Source: Anoxynatronum buryatiense
Lineage (GTDB): Bacteria > Bacillota > Clostridia > Peptostreptococcales > Tindalliaceae
Length of the DNA stretch: 45,151 nucleotides
Assembly (NCBI RefSeq): GCF_900182905.1
Contig: NZ_FXUF01000022.1
Coordinates: forward strand, 1 to 45,151
Direction of reading: 5' to 3'
The translations under genes were made by a program, and so were the position numbers. Positions 9,501 to 16,829 of the stretch are shown here, in pieces. Under the pieces are notes generated by a model, which made no database searches, had not been told where the DNA came from, and was given only the letters and a program-made list of their open reading frames with translations. Position 1 is the stretch's first letter. Every line of letters starts with the position of its first letter.

Positions 9501-9570
9501 CCACTGGTGCTGTCAGTGACAGCAGCATCGTCAGGATTATTACTAAACTTAACTTTTGCTTCATTTTCAT
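6541..9570 (-). CDS. SLH-anchored surface protein with seven 29-residue glycine-rich repeats
   Basis: A secreted protein of 1009 residues. It has a signal peptide (about 1-30), a region reading EGDITMTAG (about 40-160), and seven tandem 29-residue units of the form GAGIGGG..GAGG..TIEGGTVTATGG (about 165-365), probably a beta-solenoid. An Ig/FN3-like segment follows, then a Gly-Ser-Pro linker and a mid domain shared with the 16830-21143 protein (VNNETQKSGTET, LTNSIYTLIGN). Three SLH domains (about 825-1009, with ITRGEFAQYITKALG) anchor such proteins to the cell-wall polysaccharide. AAGGAG touches an ATG at 9579 but is 9 bases from the ATG at 9570, so the latter is taken. Expression should come from the promoter at 9638-9670. 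Confidence 0.88.
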   Translation of the reverse strand: MKMKQKLSLVIILTMLLSLTAPVGLPAYADTVSSSSTEHTFYINEGDITMTAGTGGHDGMIVVSHGAPSVTAHVYENDTLVITGTTTANRVLVDGVKAKIAIQNVNIQSSGAAFELKNNADGTLTLEGANILKSGALMAGLQVSSGNTVTINGTGSLNAQGGSQGAGIGGGDSGAGGDITIEGGDITATGGDMGAGIGGGYNGAGGDITIEGGTVTARGGSSGAGIGGGISGVGGTTTIEGGTVTATGEAGGAGIGGGAWQAGGSVTIEGGTVTATGGDMGAGIGGGYNGAGGSVTIEGGTVTATGGDMGAGIGGGDSGAGGDITIEGGTVTATSGGQGAGIGGGIGGAGGTITINAAATVKAASETVSNPAIHTLSDDIEAASTAAMFMANLSGQKPAGTPTHIHVKDVFNPMTSFSPTRAYQSIAVTVPADTSYQVKTDGHYQQHLTSPLTEPSTDFVIAGAGLAAFDDVENAANPPIVNDEQAPPTGLAGIAPTSTANNDGKITGTTTTMEYKLHASSTWLEVTGTEITGLSAGTYNVRYRAKVGFHASPSITITIPTYTAPSTGGGGSGSSSPRPPATPSASKDITIIVNNETQKSGTETRTEIDGRTEIKLVVDSQQMKNHLENAIKENNGTNEVIIPVTNTGDIIKVVLTGDILKKMEDHNVTLSVREEKIEYRIDSANFTIEKIAQTMGISLDSLQSIDVEISINKIPAAQAEALKEQATASGHEILFDPVQFEITARATSADGKVQEVKINQFSHFAERIMGIPEDIDPSKVATGIVFHADGSYSHVPTVVFEKDGKWYARISSLTNSIYTLIGNPITVAAVENHWSKVPVNDMAARLIISNPNTFEPDQPITRGEFAQYITKALGIYRTDEITTTKFTDVSKEDKLFNAITVATEYGLISGYPDRTFKPNDQITREEAMSMYARAMEIVGLKEADNKRIEKYKDKDQVADWAYEAVKKTVSIGVFSRKTGETINPKDTFTHAEAATAVRNLLVKAQLINP
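8500..9090 (-). repeat. 87-bp tandem repeats inside the surface-protein gene, about 7 copies
   Basis: Each unit encodes 29 residues. Several neighbouring copies are almost identical in DNA, which indicates recent homogenisation or slippage. Confidence 0.85.
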
Positions 9571-9637
9571 TTTTGTCATCTCCTTTTTACTTTAAAATCT
9601 TAGCATTTTCTATGGTACTATTGTGTAAGGCTTTTAT

Positions 9638-9670
9638 AGTATATCAAAGTCCTCTGACAGGATTCTGACA
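9638..9670 (-). promoter_or_regulatory. SARP-type operator and promoter of the 6541-9570 gene
   Basis: Repeats TCTGACA at 9653-9659 and 9664-9670 have an 11-bp pitch. They stand 9 bp from the minus-strand -10 box TATACT (9638-9643). A block upstream (9685-9727) is also duplicated at 21255-21296. Confidence 0.7.
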
Positions 9671-9756
9671 AACTATGGCTACTGGCACAAAGAAGCGCAC
9701 CCAGCGCCCCAAAAGAGGCGACTCATGTTGGGGTAAATTGGGAATCTCTTTGTATC

Positions 9757-9798
9757 AAAAAGCCCGCCTCAACGTTTTTCTTTTGAGGCAGGCTTTTT
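9757..9798. terminator. Bidirectional intrinsic terminator
   Basis: AAAAGCCCGCCTCAA pairs with TTGAGGCAGGCTTTTT. It closes the two-gene operon at 9850-10696 (minus) and insulates the surface-protein promoter. Confidence 0.85.
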
Positions 9799-9849
9799 CA
9801 TTGTGTTTCATTATTCACACGACTGTTAATAACTGCTGTTTCATCTGCG

Positions 9850-10194
9850 TTAATGCCAGTACGCCAGGCTGATGAGCTGTTTTAGAATCCGCACCTGTTC
9901 CTGACATCGTTCCCGGCTTTCATCGCTGAGTTGAATGGTTTCCGGAGGTAACATCCTTCGTGACTCAAGATGCCATAGCAGGGTTTCAAGCCGGGGATTT
10001 TCAGCCGATGCCTCCCGCAGAAAGCAAAGCAGTTCCTGGGTTTGATGGTAAAGCGGCGTGTTTTGGAGGCGCTGTTCATGGTACCTCCGGGCGTCCACCA
10101 GCAGGCAGATGGGGCTCATTCCTTTGCGGCGGGCACCCTCTGTTGCCGGATCGTTCATGTAATTGTTAACACTTTCAGACAGTATCCGATACAT
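9850..10194 (-). CDS. Hypothetical protein, second gene of the nucleotidyltransferase pair
   Basis: A protein of 114 residues that I do not recognise. It is rich in Leu, Glu, Arg and Gln and looks all-helical. It has no signal peptide or membrane segment. Its start lies 20 bases inside the 3' end of the nucleotidyltransferase gene, which suggests translational coupling and a joint function. The intrinsic terminator at 9757-9798 follows. By position it could be the partner or antitoxin of the upstream protein; this is an inference from gene order only. Confidence 0.65.
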   Translation of the reverse strand: MYRILSESVNNYMNDPATEGARRKGMSPICLLVDARRYHEQRLQNTPLYHQTQELLCFLREASAENPRLETLLWHLESRRMLPPETIQLSDESRERCQEQVRILKQLISLAYWH

Positions 10195-10696
10195 GGTATT
10201 TCTCCTTAAAACTCTTCAGATGACGGCGGAGTCCTTCCTTTTTGGTTTCATATAAATCTTCCCGTTGCAATACTTCTTCGATGATTTGAAAGATCAACGG
10301 GTGGTTTGCCTGGGGCATCATGGCATCCAGATCTTCCCAATCGCGCTCATTGAGACGTACCAGCTTGGAGACGATGATGTCTTCCGCTGACAGCGTGTAT
10401 ATGTTCAGATATTGAAAAGAAGTCAATTGGCGGCACCGGTCTTTGTAGTGTGGCGAGAGGAGGGTGCTTTCATATTCCAGCAGATCATAGTCCCTCAGAA
10501 AAACCAGCACCTTGGCCAGGGAAGCTGAATATTGCTGATCTACCAAATCAAAATCACGGGTAGCCCTGGAGGTATATCCCGCCAGCAGGCAGGCAGCACC
10601 ACCCAGCAGGTATATATCAAACGGTGCCACTTGAAAAGCCTGAGCCACTTTTTCCATTTCAAGCAGCCGTTCTTCCAGTTGATGAGCTTGATGCAT
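10175..10696 (-). CDS. Nucleotidyltransferase-fold protein (DUF6036/AbiEii-like)
   Basis: A cytoplasmic protein of 173 residues. YLLGGAACLLAGYTSRATRDFDLVD near 29-53 has the GG...T.DFDL pattern of minimal nucleotidyltransferases, with two acidic metal ligands. A helical part follows with LSAEDIIVSKLVRLNERDWEDLDAM, the conserved core of DUF6036-type proteins. The start chosen is MHQAHQLEER, where GGAGGTG lies five bases upstream; a longer frame has no such site. Relatives include the toxin of AbiE-type type IV toxin-antitoxin systems. The substrate is unknown. The overlapping 114-residue partner fits such a two-gene module. Confidence 0.75.
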   Translation of the reverse strand: MHQAHQLEERLLEMEKVAQAFQVAPFDIYLLGGAACLLAGYTSRATRDFDLVDQQYSASLAKVLVFLRDYDLLEYESTLLSPHYKDRCRQLTSFQYLNIYTLSAEDIIVSKLVRLNERDWEDLDAMMPQANHPLIFQIIEEVLQREDLYETKKEGLRRHLKSFKEKYHVSDTV

Positions 10697-10779
10697 GGAG
10701 ACACCTCCAACAGTCCTGTCACTGATATTATACCATACCTGCCGCCCGGCAAAACACAAACGCAGGGCACCGCTTAACG

Positions 10780-11270
10780 TTATTTCAGTAGTGTTTGCAT
10801 CACTCATTGCACAGCATGGTTTAGAATATCTTTTTGCAATCGTTGTGCTCATGGGACTTATTCAGATCAGCATCGGCGTTCTCAATTTAGTTAAATATGC
10901 GCGGATTATCCCCTATTCAGTCATGCTTGGTTTTTTGAACGGATTGTCCATTGTTATGTTCTTAGCCCAATGGGCACAGTTCAAAGTCGATGAAGTGGTG
11001 GCAAACGGTGTTGAAATGGTGACGAAAATGTGGCTGCTGCCGGTGGCTCTGGGAATTATGATCTTTTTCGTGATTGTAACCATGGCCATTATTCATTTTG
11101 TTCCAAAATACACCAATGCTATACCCTCAAGTTTGGTAGCGATTATCGTGATGATTATCATTGCCGTGCTATTAGGCAAAATGGTTATCCTTTAAAAAAT
11201 GTTCAAGACTTTGCAGGAATGGCCCTTCAGGAAAGATTGCCCCGATTTCATATTCCTCCAGCAGCTCTTA
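10780..11270 (+). pseudogene. SulP-family anion transporter remnant
   Basis: The frame reads LEYLFAIVVLMGLIQISIGV, then YARIIPYSVMLGFLNGLSIV followed by MFLAQWAQFK, which is the central membrane region of SulP/SLC26 transporters. A stop follows at 11193. The next family segment (QERLPRFHIPP) continues in another frame. The N-terminus, the last helices and the STAS domain are all missing. Confidence 0.85.
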
Positions 11271-11378
11271 TAGCACACATTTTCACGAAAAGCCCCTCTT
11301 TGCTATCGTCAGATAGTCATTTGGCGCAGTGCTCTCCACTCTGATTTAGACCATGCTACACGGTTATACTCTGGTTTA

Positions 11379-13262
11379 TCACTTTTCAATTTGTCGGGTT
11401 TCTGCCACCACTTGACCGATTTTTTTTATGTCTGACCGGGCGTACACCTTGGCTTTTTCCACAAGGGCATGGGCAAACCGAATAATTCCTTGATCAAACT
11501 TTTCTTTTGGGTATTCACCCCGGGCAATTCGATTAAGCGCCCGTTCGAACTTTCCAGCTGTATCAACAGATGTGATTTCATCCGGCAACGCTTCGATGGT
11601 GGCCATGCCTTTGGGGGTGGGCATTAAGTATTTTTTTTGTCGTTCAACATAGCCCACCTGGATAATCCGCTCGATGATTTCAGCTCGGGTGGCAGGCGTC
11701 CCGATCCCAAATTCCTTCATTTGGTCCCGGAGTTCTTCGTCGTCAATGGATTTACCGGCATTTTCCATGGCTGCCAACAGCGTATCTTCTGTGTAGGGTT
11801 TGGGCGCCTGGGTTTTCTTGTTAAGGACTTCCGTATTTTGGAAGATCACATCTTGTCCTTTGACGAAGGTTGGAAGCTTCTGATCTTCTTTTTCTTTGCC
11901 ATCTCCTTCACTTGTTTCTTTTACATATGCCTCTTTCCAGCCTTCTAATACAACGACCCGGCCCTTACACACAAAGGCTTCATGCTGGCATATAATAAGG
12001 GCTTTTGTGGTTTCATATTCATGGGTGGGCATGAAGGCGGCGATGAACCGTCGGGCAATCATGTCATATATCTTCCGTTCATCCTCGTTTAGTTTTTCCA
12101 GGACAGGCATCTTGGGTGTAGGAATCAGAGCATGGTGATCACTCACTTTGCTGTCATCAATCGTTCTTTTGGTGAACTTCAGGCTATCGACAAAAGAATC
12201 AATCAGCGGTTTATAAACCGGGATGCTCATTTTATTTAAGGTCTGGAAAACCGTCTCTTTCATGTCTTCTGTCAGCCGGTTGGAATCAGTTCGGGGGTAT
12301 GTGATGTATTTGTGCTTTTCGTAAAGGGCCTGGGCGGCTGCCAGGGTTCTTTTGGCCGAAAAGCCCAGTTTGCGGTTGGCATCACGTTGTAGGGATGTCA
12401 GGTCATACAGAAAAGGAGGCGGTGTTGACTTCTTTTCTTTTTTTATAGCTTGAATGACACCGGGTTGCCCTTTTGTTTTCTGTGCAATCACTTCCGCTGT
12501 TTCCAGCGTTTTTATGCGATGGGTCTGTTCTTTCAAGCTCCACCACAGGCTGGTGAAATTGCCATGGTCTGCCTTGACCTCGAAATAATCCACCCTCACA
12601 AATGCGTCGATTTCCTTTTGGCGGTTGACGGTAAAGGCCAAAGTAGGTGTTTGAACTCGACCCACAGAAACGACTCCGCTTTTTTCTGTGTATCCACTTC
12701 CAGTTCTTCCAGCCAGTGTAAATGCGCGGGTAGCAGACATGCCAATGACCCAATCGGCTTGAGAACGGGCAATTGCTGAATCTGCCAGATTTTCATAGGC
12801 CGACATGGGCTTTACCTCCTGCAGCCCTTTTTTAATCGCCTCAGGAGTCAAGGAACTTAACCATAATCGCTTTGATGGCTTATTAACTTTTAGATGGGCC
12901 GCCAAATTCACTGCGATTAAATGTCCTTCCCTGGCCGAGTCAGTTGCCCATACGATGGTCGAAACATCTTTGCGCTTGATTTGCGCCGCCACAACACTGA
13001 GAACAGACATATTCCGGGGGATAGGTTCTAACGTAAAGATGTAATTTTTCGGTATTACCGGCAAGGAAGCCATCTGCCATTTTCTGTATTTTTCATGGTA
13101 TGCGGCAGGCTCGGCCAGTTGTAAAAGATGACCCACTGCCCAGGTGATGATGTATGTGTCGTCTTCCAGATACCCATCGCTTTTTTTAGGCCTGTTCATC
13201 ATGACTGCAGCGATGTCCCGGGCAACAGACGGTTTTTCCGTGATAATCAGTGTTTTAGACAT
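11379..13262 (-). CDS. topB: DNA topoisomerase III (type IA)
   Basis: A protein of 627 residues that relaxes and decatenates DNA by single-strand passage. The N-terminal Toprim domain starts TLIITEKPSVARDIA. The acidic motif reads ATDSAREGHLIA, so the second Asp of the usual DxD is Ala and the usual EGE is EGH. The active-site Tyr lies near 320 in YITYPRTDSNRL. GTPATRAEIIERI is also present. The start MSKTL is supported by AAAGGAG five bases upstream. It is shorter than most TopB (650-730 residues) and has no Cys zinc motif at the C-terminus. A start remnant of another gene is fused in frame upstream. Confidence 0.9.
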   Translation of the reverse strand: MSKTLIITEKPSVARDIAAVMMNRPKKSDGYLEDDTYIITWAVGHLLQLAEPAAYHEKYRKWQMASLPVIPKNYIFTLEPIPRNMSVLSVVAAQIKRKDVSTIVWATDSAREGHLIAVNLAAHLKVNKPSKRLWLSSLTPEAIKKGLQEVKPMSAYENLADSAIARSQADWVIGMSATRAFTLAGRTGSGYTEKSGVVSVGRVQTPTLAFTVNRQKEIDAFVRVDYFEVKADHGNFTSLWWSLKEQTHRIKTLETAEVIAQKTKGQPGVIQAIKKEKKSTPPPFLYDLTSLQRDANRKLGFSAKRTLAAAQALYEKHKYITYPRTDSNRLTEDMKETVFQTLNKMSIPVYKPLIDSFVDSLKFTKRTIDDSKVSDHHALIPTPKMPVLEKLNEDERKIYDMIARRFIAAFMPTHEYETTKALIICQHEAFVCKGRVVVLEGWKEAYVKETSEGDGKEKEDQKLPTFVKGQDVIFQNTEVLNKKTQAPKPYTEDTLLAAMENAGKSIDDEELRDQMKEFGIGTPATRAEIIERIIQVGYVERQKKYLMPTPKGMATIEALPDEITSVDTAGKFERALNRIARGEYPKEKFDQGIIRFAHALVEKAKVYARSDIKKIGQVVAETRQIEK

Positions 13263-13436
13263 ATCGGCTCCTTTAATCTTGATCGCTTCCTCCTCAGCCA
13301 AATCGCCCACGAAGTACTCGTTGGGCAACTTATTCATCACACACACCTGTGCCCCTTCATCCCGGAAAGCCTGAACCATGACTTGTCCAATCACTCTGGC
13401 GCCGCCGGTGATAACCACCTCTTTGTCTTTAAACAT
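13263..13436 (-). pseudogene. 5' remnant of a short-chain dehydrogenase gene joined to topB
   Basis: The 58 codons before topB read VVITGGARVIGQVMVQAFRD, EGAQVCVMNK and DLAEEEAI. This is the Rossmann nucleotide-binding start (TGGxxxIG) of short-chain dehydrogenases. It stays in frame into topB. No ribosome-binding site precedes its ATG, whereas topB has its own, so a fusion protein is unlikely. Confidence 0.7.
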
Positions 13437-13602
13437 GATGTTGTCAAAAACTGAATATCAAGGCAAATTCATCCACATTCTCTTTGTTTGCCTTTTTCTT
13501 ATTAATTTGTCCGTAAGTGCCCAGATGGTAAATAGGAAAATTGAACAGATCAGATTAATTCACCCTATATGATAACACAAAAATTGATTTCTCAGACATA
13601 AG

Positions 13603-13634
13603 AAAAGACCCCAAAATACAATTCTGGAGTCTTT
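13603..13634 (-). terminator. Terminator of the 13650-16448 gene
   Basis: In the minus direction AAAGACTCCAGAAT pairs with ATTTTGGGGTCTTT, followed by TTTTC. It starts about 15 bases after the stop codon. Confidence 0.75.
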
Positions 13635-13649
13635 CAGGTTCCGGTTTTT

Positions 13650-16448
13650 CTATTTTGCGATACTGATTTCTCTTGTTCCCTCATCATATGTCACCGTTGC
13701 TCCCAGCAGCTCTCCGATCACCCGCAGGGGTACAAAGGTGCGACCGGGAGGGATAATCCTTGGTTCGGTATCTATCAGGATCATTTCGCCATTCACCAGT
13801 ACCTCTTTAGAGCCGATGGTCAACAGGATTTCTGTGTCTCTTTCTGTAATTAGCACCTGTCTTGTCTCTGGCAGCCAGGTCACTGTTGCTCCCAGGGCTT
13901 CGCTGATGAACTTGAGTGGTACCAGGGTTCTGTTGGTTTCGCCGTCGATAAAGGGCATGGCATCCAGCTGATGTGTTTCATTTCCTAGCGTGATATCTTG
14001 ATTTCCGATGGTAAGAAGGATCTTCTTTCTAGGAGGACTTGCTTCCTGTGAGTCTTTAGAGCCTTCTACTTCTTCAATGTCTTCCGCGCCACTTGTGTCT
14101 TCTGTATCTTCTGCCTGCTGTTGTTTGTCTTGACTCCTTTCTGAGGTGCTGCTGGAACCGCCTCCTCCGCCGGAGCTACCACCAGATTCTCCTTTTTCCG
14201 GAATATTCGTTTCATTTAACATTATGTTCATGGTAAAGGTGTGGCTGTCCGTTACAGGGGTGGGGGCGCTGTCTGTCACTGTGACGGTGAATGTGAAAGT
14301 GCCTGCTGTATGTGGTGTTCCTGTCAGTGTTCCGTTTGCAGAAAGAGCGAGGCCATTGGGCAATGCCCCTGCTGTCACTGCATAGGTTTTGGATCCATTG
14401 CCACCGGTTGCTGTAAATGTATGGCTTGTATACGCTGTTGATACGGTGCCATCTGCTGGGTTTGTCGGGTTCATCAATAGCTCTTCTGCTGCTATGTTCA
14501 TGGTAAAGGTGTGGCTGTCCGTTACAGGGGTGGGGGCGCTGTCTGTCACTGTCACTGTGAAATTAAATGTGCCTGCTGTATGTGGTGTTCCTGTCAGTGT
14601 TCCGTTTGCAGAAAGGGCAAGGCCATTGGGCAATGCTCCTGCTGTCACTGCATAGTTTTTGGATCCACTACCACCGGTTGCTGTAAATGTATGGCCTGCA
14701 TATACTGTTGATACGGTGCCATCTACTGGATTTGTTGGGTTCATCAATAAGTCTTCTGCTGCTATGTTCATGGTAAAGGTGTGGCTGTCCGTTACAGGGG
14801 TGGGGGCGCTGTCTGTCACTGTCACTGTGAAATTAAATGTGCCTGCTGTATGTGGTGTTCCTGTCAGTGTTCCGTTTGCAGAAAGGGCAAGGCCATTGGG
14901 TAATGCCCCTGCTGTCACTTCATAGGTTTTGGATCCATTGCCACCGGTTGCTGTAAATGTATGGCCTGCATATACTGTTGATACGGTGCCATCTACTGGA
15001 TTTGTTGGGTTCATCAATAAGTCTTCTGCTGCTATGTTCATGGTAAAGGTGTGGCTGTCCGTTACAGGGGTGGGGGCGCTGTCTGTCACTGTGACTGTGA
15101 ATGTGAATGTGCCTGCTTCATTTGGTGTTCCTGTCAGTGTTCCGTTTGCAGAAAGGGCAAGGCCATTGGGCAATGCTCCTGCTGTCACTGCATAGGTTTT
15201 GGATCCACTGCCACCGGTTGCTGTAAATGTATGGCTTGTATACGCTGTTGATACGGTGCCATCTGCTGGGTTTGTCGGGTTCATCAATAGCTCTTCTGCT
15301 GCTATGTTCATGGTAAAGGTGTGGCTGTCCGTTACAGGGGTGGGGGCGCTGTCTGTCACTGTCACTGTAAAATTAAATGTGCCTGCTGTATGTGGTGTTC
15401 CTGTCAGTGTTCCGTTTGCAGAAAGGGTGAGGCCATTGGGCAATGCCCCTGCTGTCACTTCATAGGTTTTGGATCCATTGCCACCGGCAGCACTAAATGT
15501 ATGGCTTGTATACGCTGTTGATACGGTGCCATCTGCTGGGTTTGTCGGGTTCATCAATAGCTCTTCTGCTGCTATGTTCATGGTAAAGGTGTGGCTGTCC
15601 GTTACAGGGGTGGGGGCGCTGTCTGTCACTGTGACTGTGAATGTGAATGTGCCTGCTTCATTTGGTGTTCCTGTCAGTGTTCCGTTTGCAGAAAGGGCAA
15701 GGCCATTGGGTAATGCCCCTGCTGTCACTTCATAGGTTTTGGATCCATTGCCACCGGCAGCACTAAATGTATGGCCTGCATATACTGTTGATACGGTGCC
15801 ATCTGCTGGATTTGTCGGGTTCATCAATAGTTCTGCATATCCGAACCGATATGGTTCTTCTCGACTACCTGTACCAGATTTGATAGGTAGTTGATTTAAG
15901 ATGACAAAACTGCCACATCGAACAGATACATAAACTGGTAACTCGTATTGTACGGTTATACCCGGTGGAAGCAGTTTTTGTCGATGATATGCTTGATCTT
16001 CTGTTCCAGGAATTGGTGTACTCGTCCAAAAATCCCCTCGCCAACTATGTATCGAAGAGTTCATTCGATCTAGCTCGTCATTTCCTAATATAGTGATTGA
16101 TGGACCATAACCTTTATCATCACCGAATACGCCACCGCTTCCTCCTCCCGGTCCTCCTAAAATAGTTTTTTCAAACTCATTTAAACTGATATTATCATTT
16201 ATGTACCTTCTCAAACTGGAACCTTGCCAATCGTTACTGCCTCCTGTATCATAAGCTTTAAAAAAAAGATTTTCATAAGTAGTGAAGATTGTTTTCATAC
16301 CATCTTGCATGCTAAACCAAAGTATTGGCTCATCATCATACGTTCCGAACTCGTAATAACTAATCGCCTCTGCACCGCCCTCGTACATAGGGTAGATTAC
16401 GATGAGTAATGCCACTAACGCAAGCATCATTTTCTTTTTAACTTTCAT
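13650..16448 (-). CDS. Secreted protein: DUF6273-like domain, six Ig-like repeats, copper-amine-oxidase-N domain
   Basis: A protein of 932 residues. Its signal peptide (about 1-27) is MKVKKKMMLALVALLIVIYP followed by a small-residue site. The N-terminal domain (about 28-205, with SSLRRYINDN and FWTSTPIPG) resembles DUF6273. Six 90-residue repeats follow (LLMNPTNPADGTVST, ALPNGLALSANGTLTGTP, TFTFTVTVTDSAPTPVTDSH), matching the putative-Ig He_PIG family. After a Gly-Ser and acidic linker, about 125 C-terminal residues contain two halves (TLVPLKFISEALGATVTW and TFVPLRVIGELLGATVTY) of the copper-amine-oxidase N-terminal domain. That domain is common on clostridial surface proteins and is not itself an oxidase. 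It lacks SLH domains. AAGGAGG with 7-base spacing fixes the start. Confidence 0.87.
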   Translation of the reverse strand: MKVKKKMMLALVALLIVIYPMYEGGAEAISYYEFGTYDDEPILWFSMQDGMKTIFTTYENLFFKAYDTGGSNDWQGSSLRRYINDNISLNEFEKTILGGPGGGSGGVFGDDKGYGPSITILGNDELDRMNSSIHSWRGDFWTSTPIPGTEDQAYHRQKLLPPGITVQYELPVYVSVRCGSFVILNQLPIKSGTGSREEPYRFGYAELLMNPTNPADGTVSTVYAGHTFSAAGGNGSKTYEVTAGALPNGLALSANGTLTGTPNEAGTFTFTVTVTDSAPTPVTDSHTFTMNIAAEELLMNPTNPADGTVSTAYTSHTFSAAGGNGSKTYEVTAGALPNGLTLSANGTLTGTPHTAGTFNFTVTVTDSAPTPVTDSHTFTMNIAAEELLMNPTNPADGTVSTAYTSHTFTATGGSGSKTYAVTAGALPNGLALSANGTLTGTPNEAGTFTFTVTVTDSAPTPVTDSHTFTMNIAAEDLLMNPTNPVDGTVSTVYAGHTFTATGGNGSKTYEVTAGALPNGLALSANGTLTGTPHTAGTFNFTVTVTDSAPTPVTDSHTFTMNIAAEDLLMNPTNPVDGTVSTVYAGHTFTATGGSGSKNYAVTAGALPNGLALSANGTLTGTPHTAGTFNFTVTVTDSAPTPVTDSHTFTMNIAAEELLMNPTNPADGTVSTAYTSHTFTATGGNGSKTYAVTAGALPNGLALSANGTLTGTPHTAGTFTFTVTVTDSAPTPVTDSHTFTMNIMLNETNIPEKGESGGSSGGGGGSSSTSERSQDKQQQAEDTEDTSGAEDIEEVEGSKDSQEASPPRKKILLTIGNQDITLGNETHQLDAMPFIDGETNRTLVPLKFISEALGATVTWLPETRQVLITERDTEILLTIGSKEVLVNGEMILIDTEPRIIPPGRTFVPLRVIGELLGATVTYDEGTREISIAK
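14215..15834 (-). repeat. 270-bp tandem repeats, six copies
   Basis: Six units encode the Ig-like domains. Long blocks are identical between copies, for example the segment beginning GTGGCTGTCCGTTACAGGGG, which recurs every 270 bp. Such repeats can gain or lose units by recombination. Confidence 0.95.
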
Positions 16449-16588
16449 TATAATTCCTCCTTGTTTCAAATTTATTCATCCTGTACTGGATACTCCATCG
16501 ATACGGGCAATCATATGATTCCTTTCCAACCAGGGACATCCTATTATGATGGGACTGGTTTCCACCTTCATAGGTTAAGATTCTTTAT

Positions 16589-16621
16589 AGTATATCAATG
16601 GCCTCTGACAGGATTCTGACA
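16589..16621 (-). promoter_or_regulatory. SARP-type operator and promoter of the 13650-16448 gene
   Basis: Repeats TCTGACA at 16604-16610 and 16615-16621 stand 9 bp from the minus-strand TATACT (16589-16594). The layout is identical to those at 9638 and 21210. Confidence 0.7.
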
Positions 16622-16660
16622 AACTATGGATAAGGGCAAAAGAGTTTACTTATACCATAA

Positions 16661-16704
16661 CACACAAAAAAAGAAAAAAGCCCTATCAATCGTTCCAGGG
16701 CCTT
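16661..16704 (-). terminator. Terminator after the response-regulator remnant
   Basis: In the minus direction AAGGCCC (16698-16704) pairs with GGGCTTTTT (16675-16683), followed by a long T-rich tail. It occupies the same place as the terminator at 142-187. Confidence 0.7.
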
Positions 16705-16710
16705 GGAATA

Positions 16711-16822
16711 TCCTGCAAGGAAGCATCGTCTTTGCACTACGCCTCAACAGTGCGTTTTTTATTCTCTTCGAAGGAATCCCATCATAGTCCTCCTCCAATA
16801 TGCGCTCCAACCATTGGACCGC
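16711..16822 (-). pseudogene. 3' remnant of a second SARP-like response-regulator gene
   Basis: This stretch matches 191-300, the end of the response regulator and its trailer. It encodes WLERILEEDYDGIPSKRIKN against WLERTLEEEYDATPSKRIKD in the intact gene. It then shifts frame and runs on. Everything upstream in the gene is gone, replaced by the 3' end of the 16830-21143 gene. It shows that a regulator copy once stood next to these surface proteins. Confidence 0.85.
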
Positions 16823-16829
16823 GGAGTTT

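Noticed and set aside
14215-15834. Regular repeats that could suggest a CRISPR array
   Set aside because: Units of 270 bp are coding Ig-like domains without spacers. The same applies to the 297-bp and 87-bp repeats. No cas gene is present.
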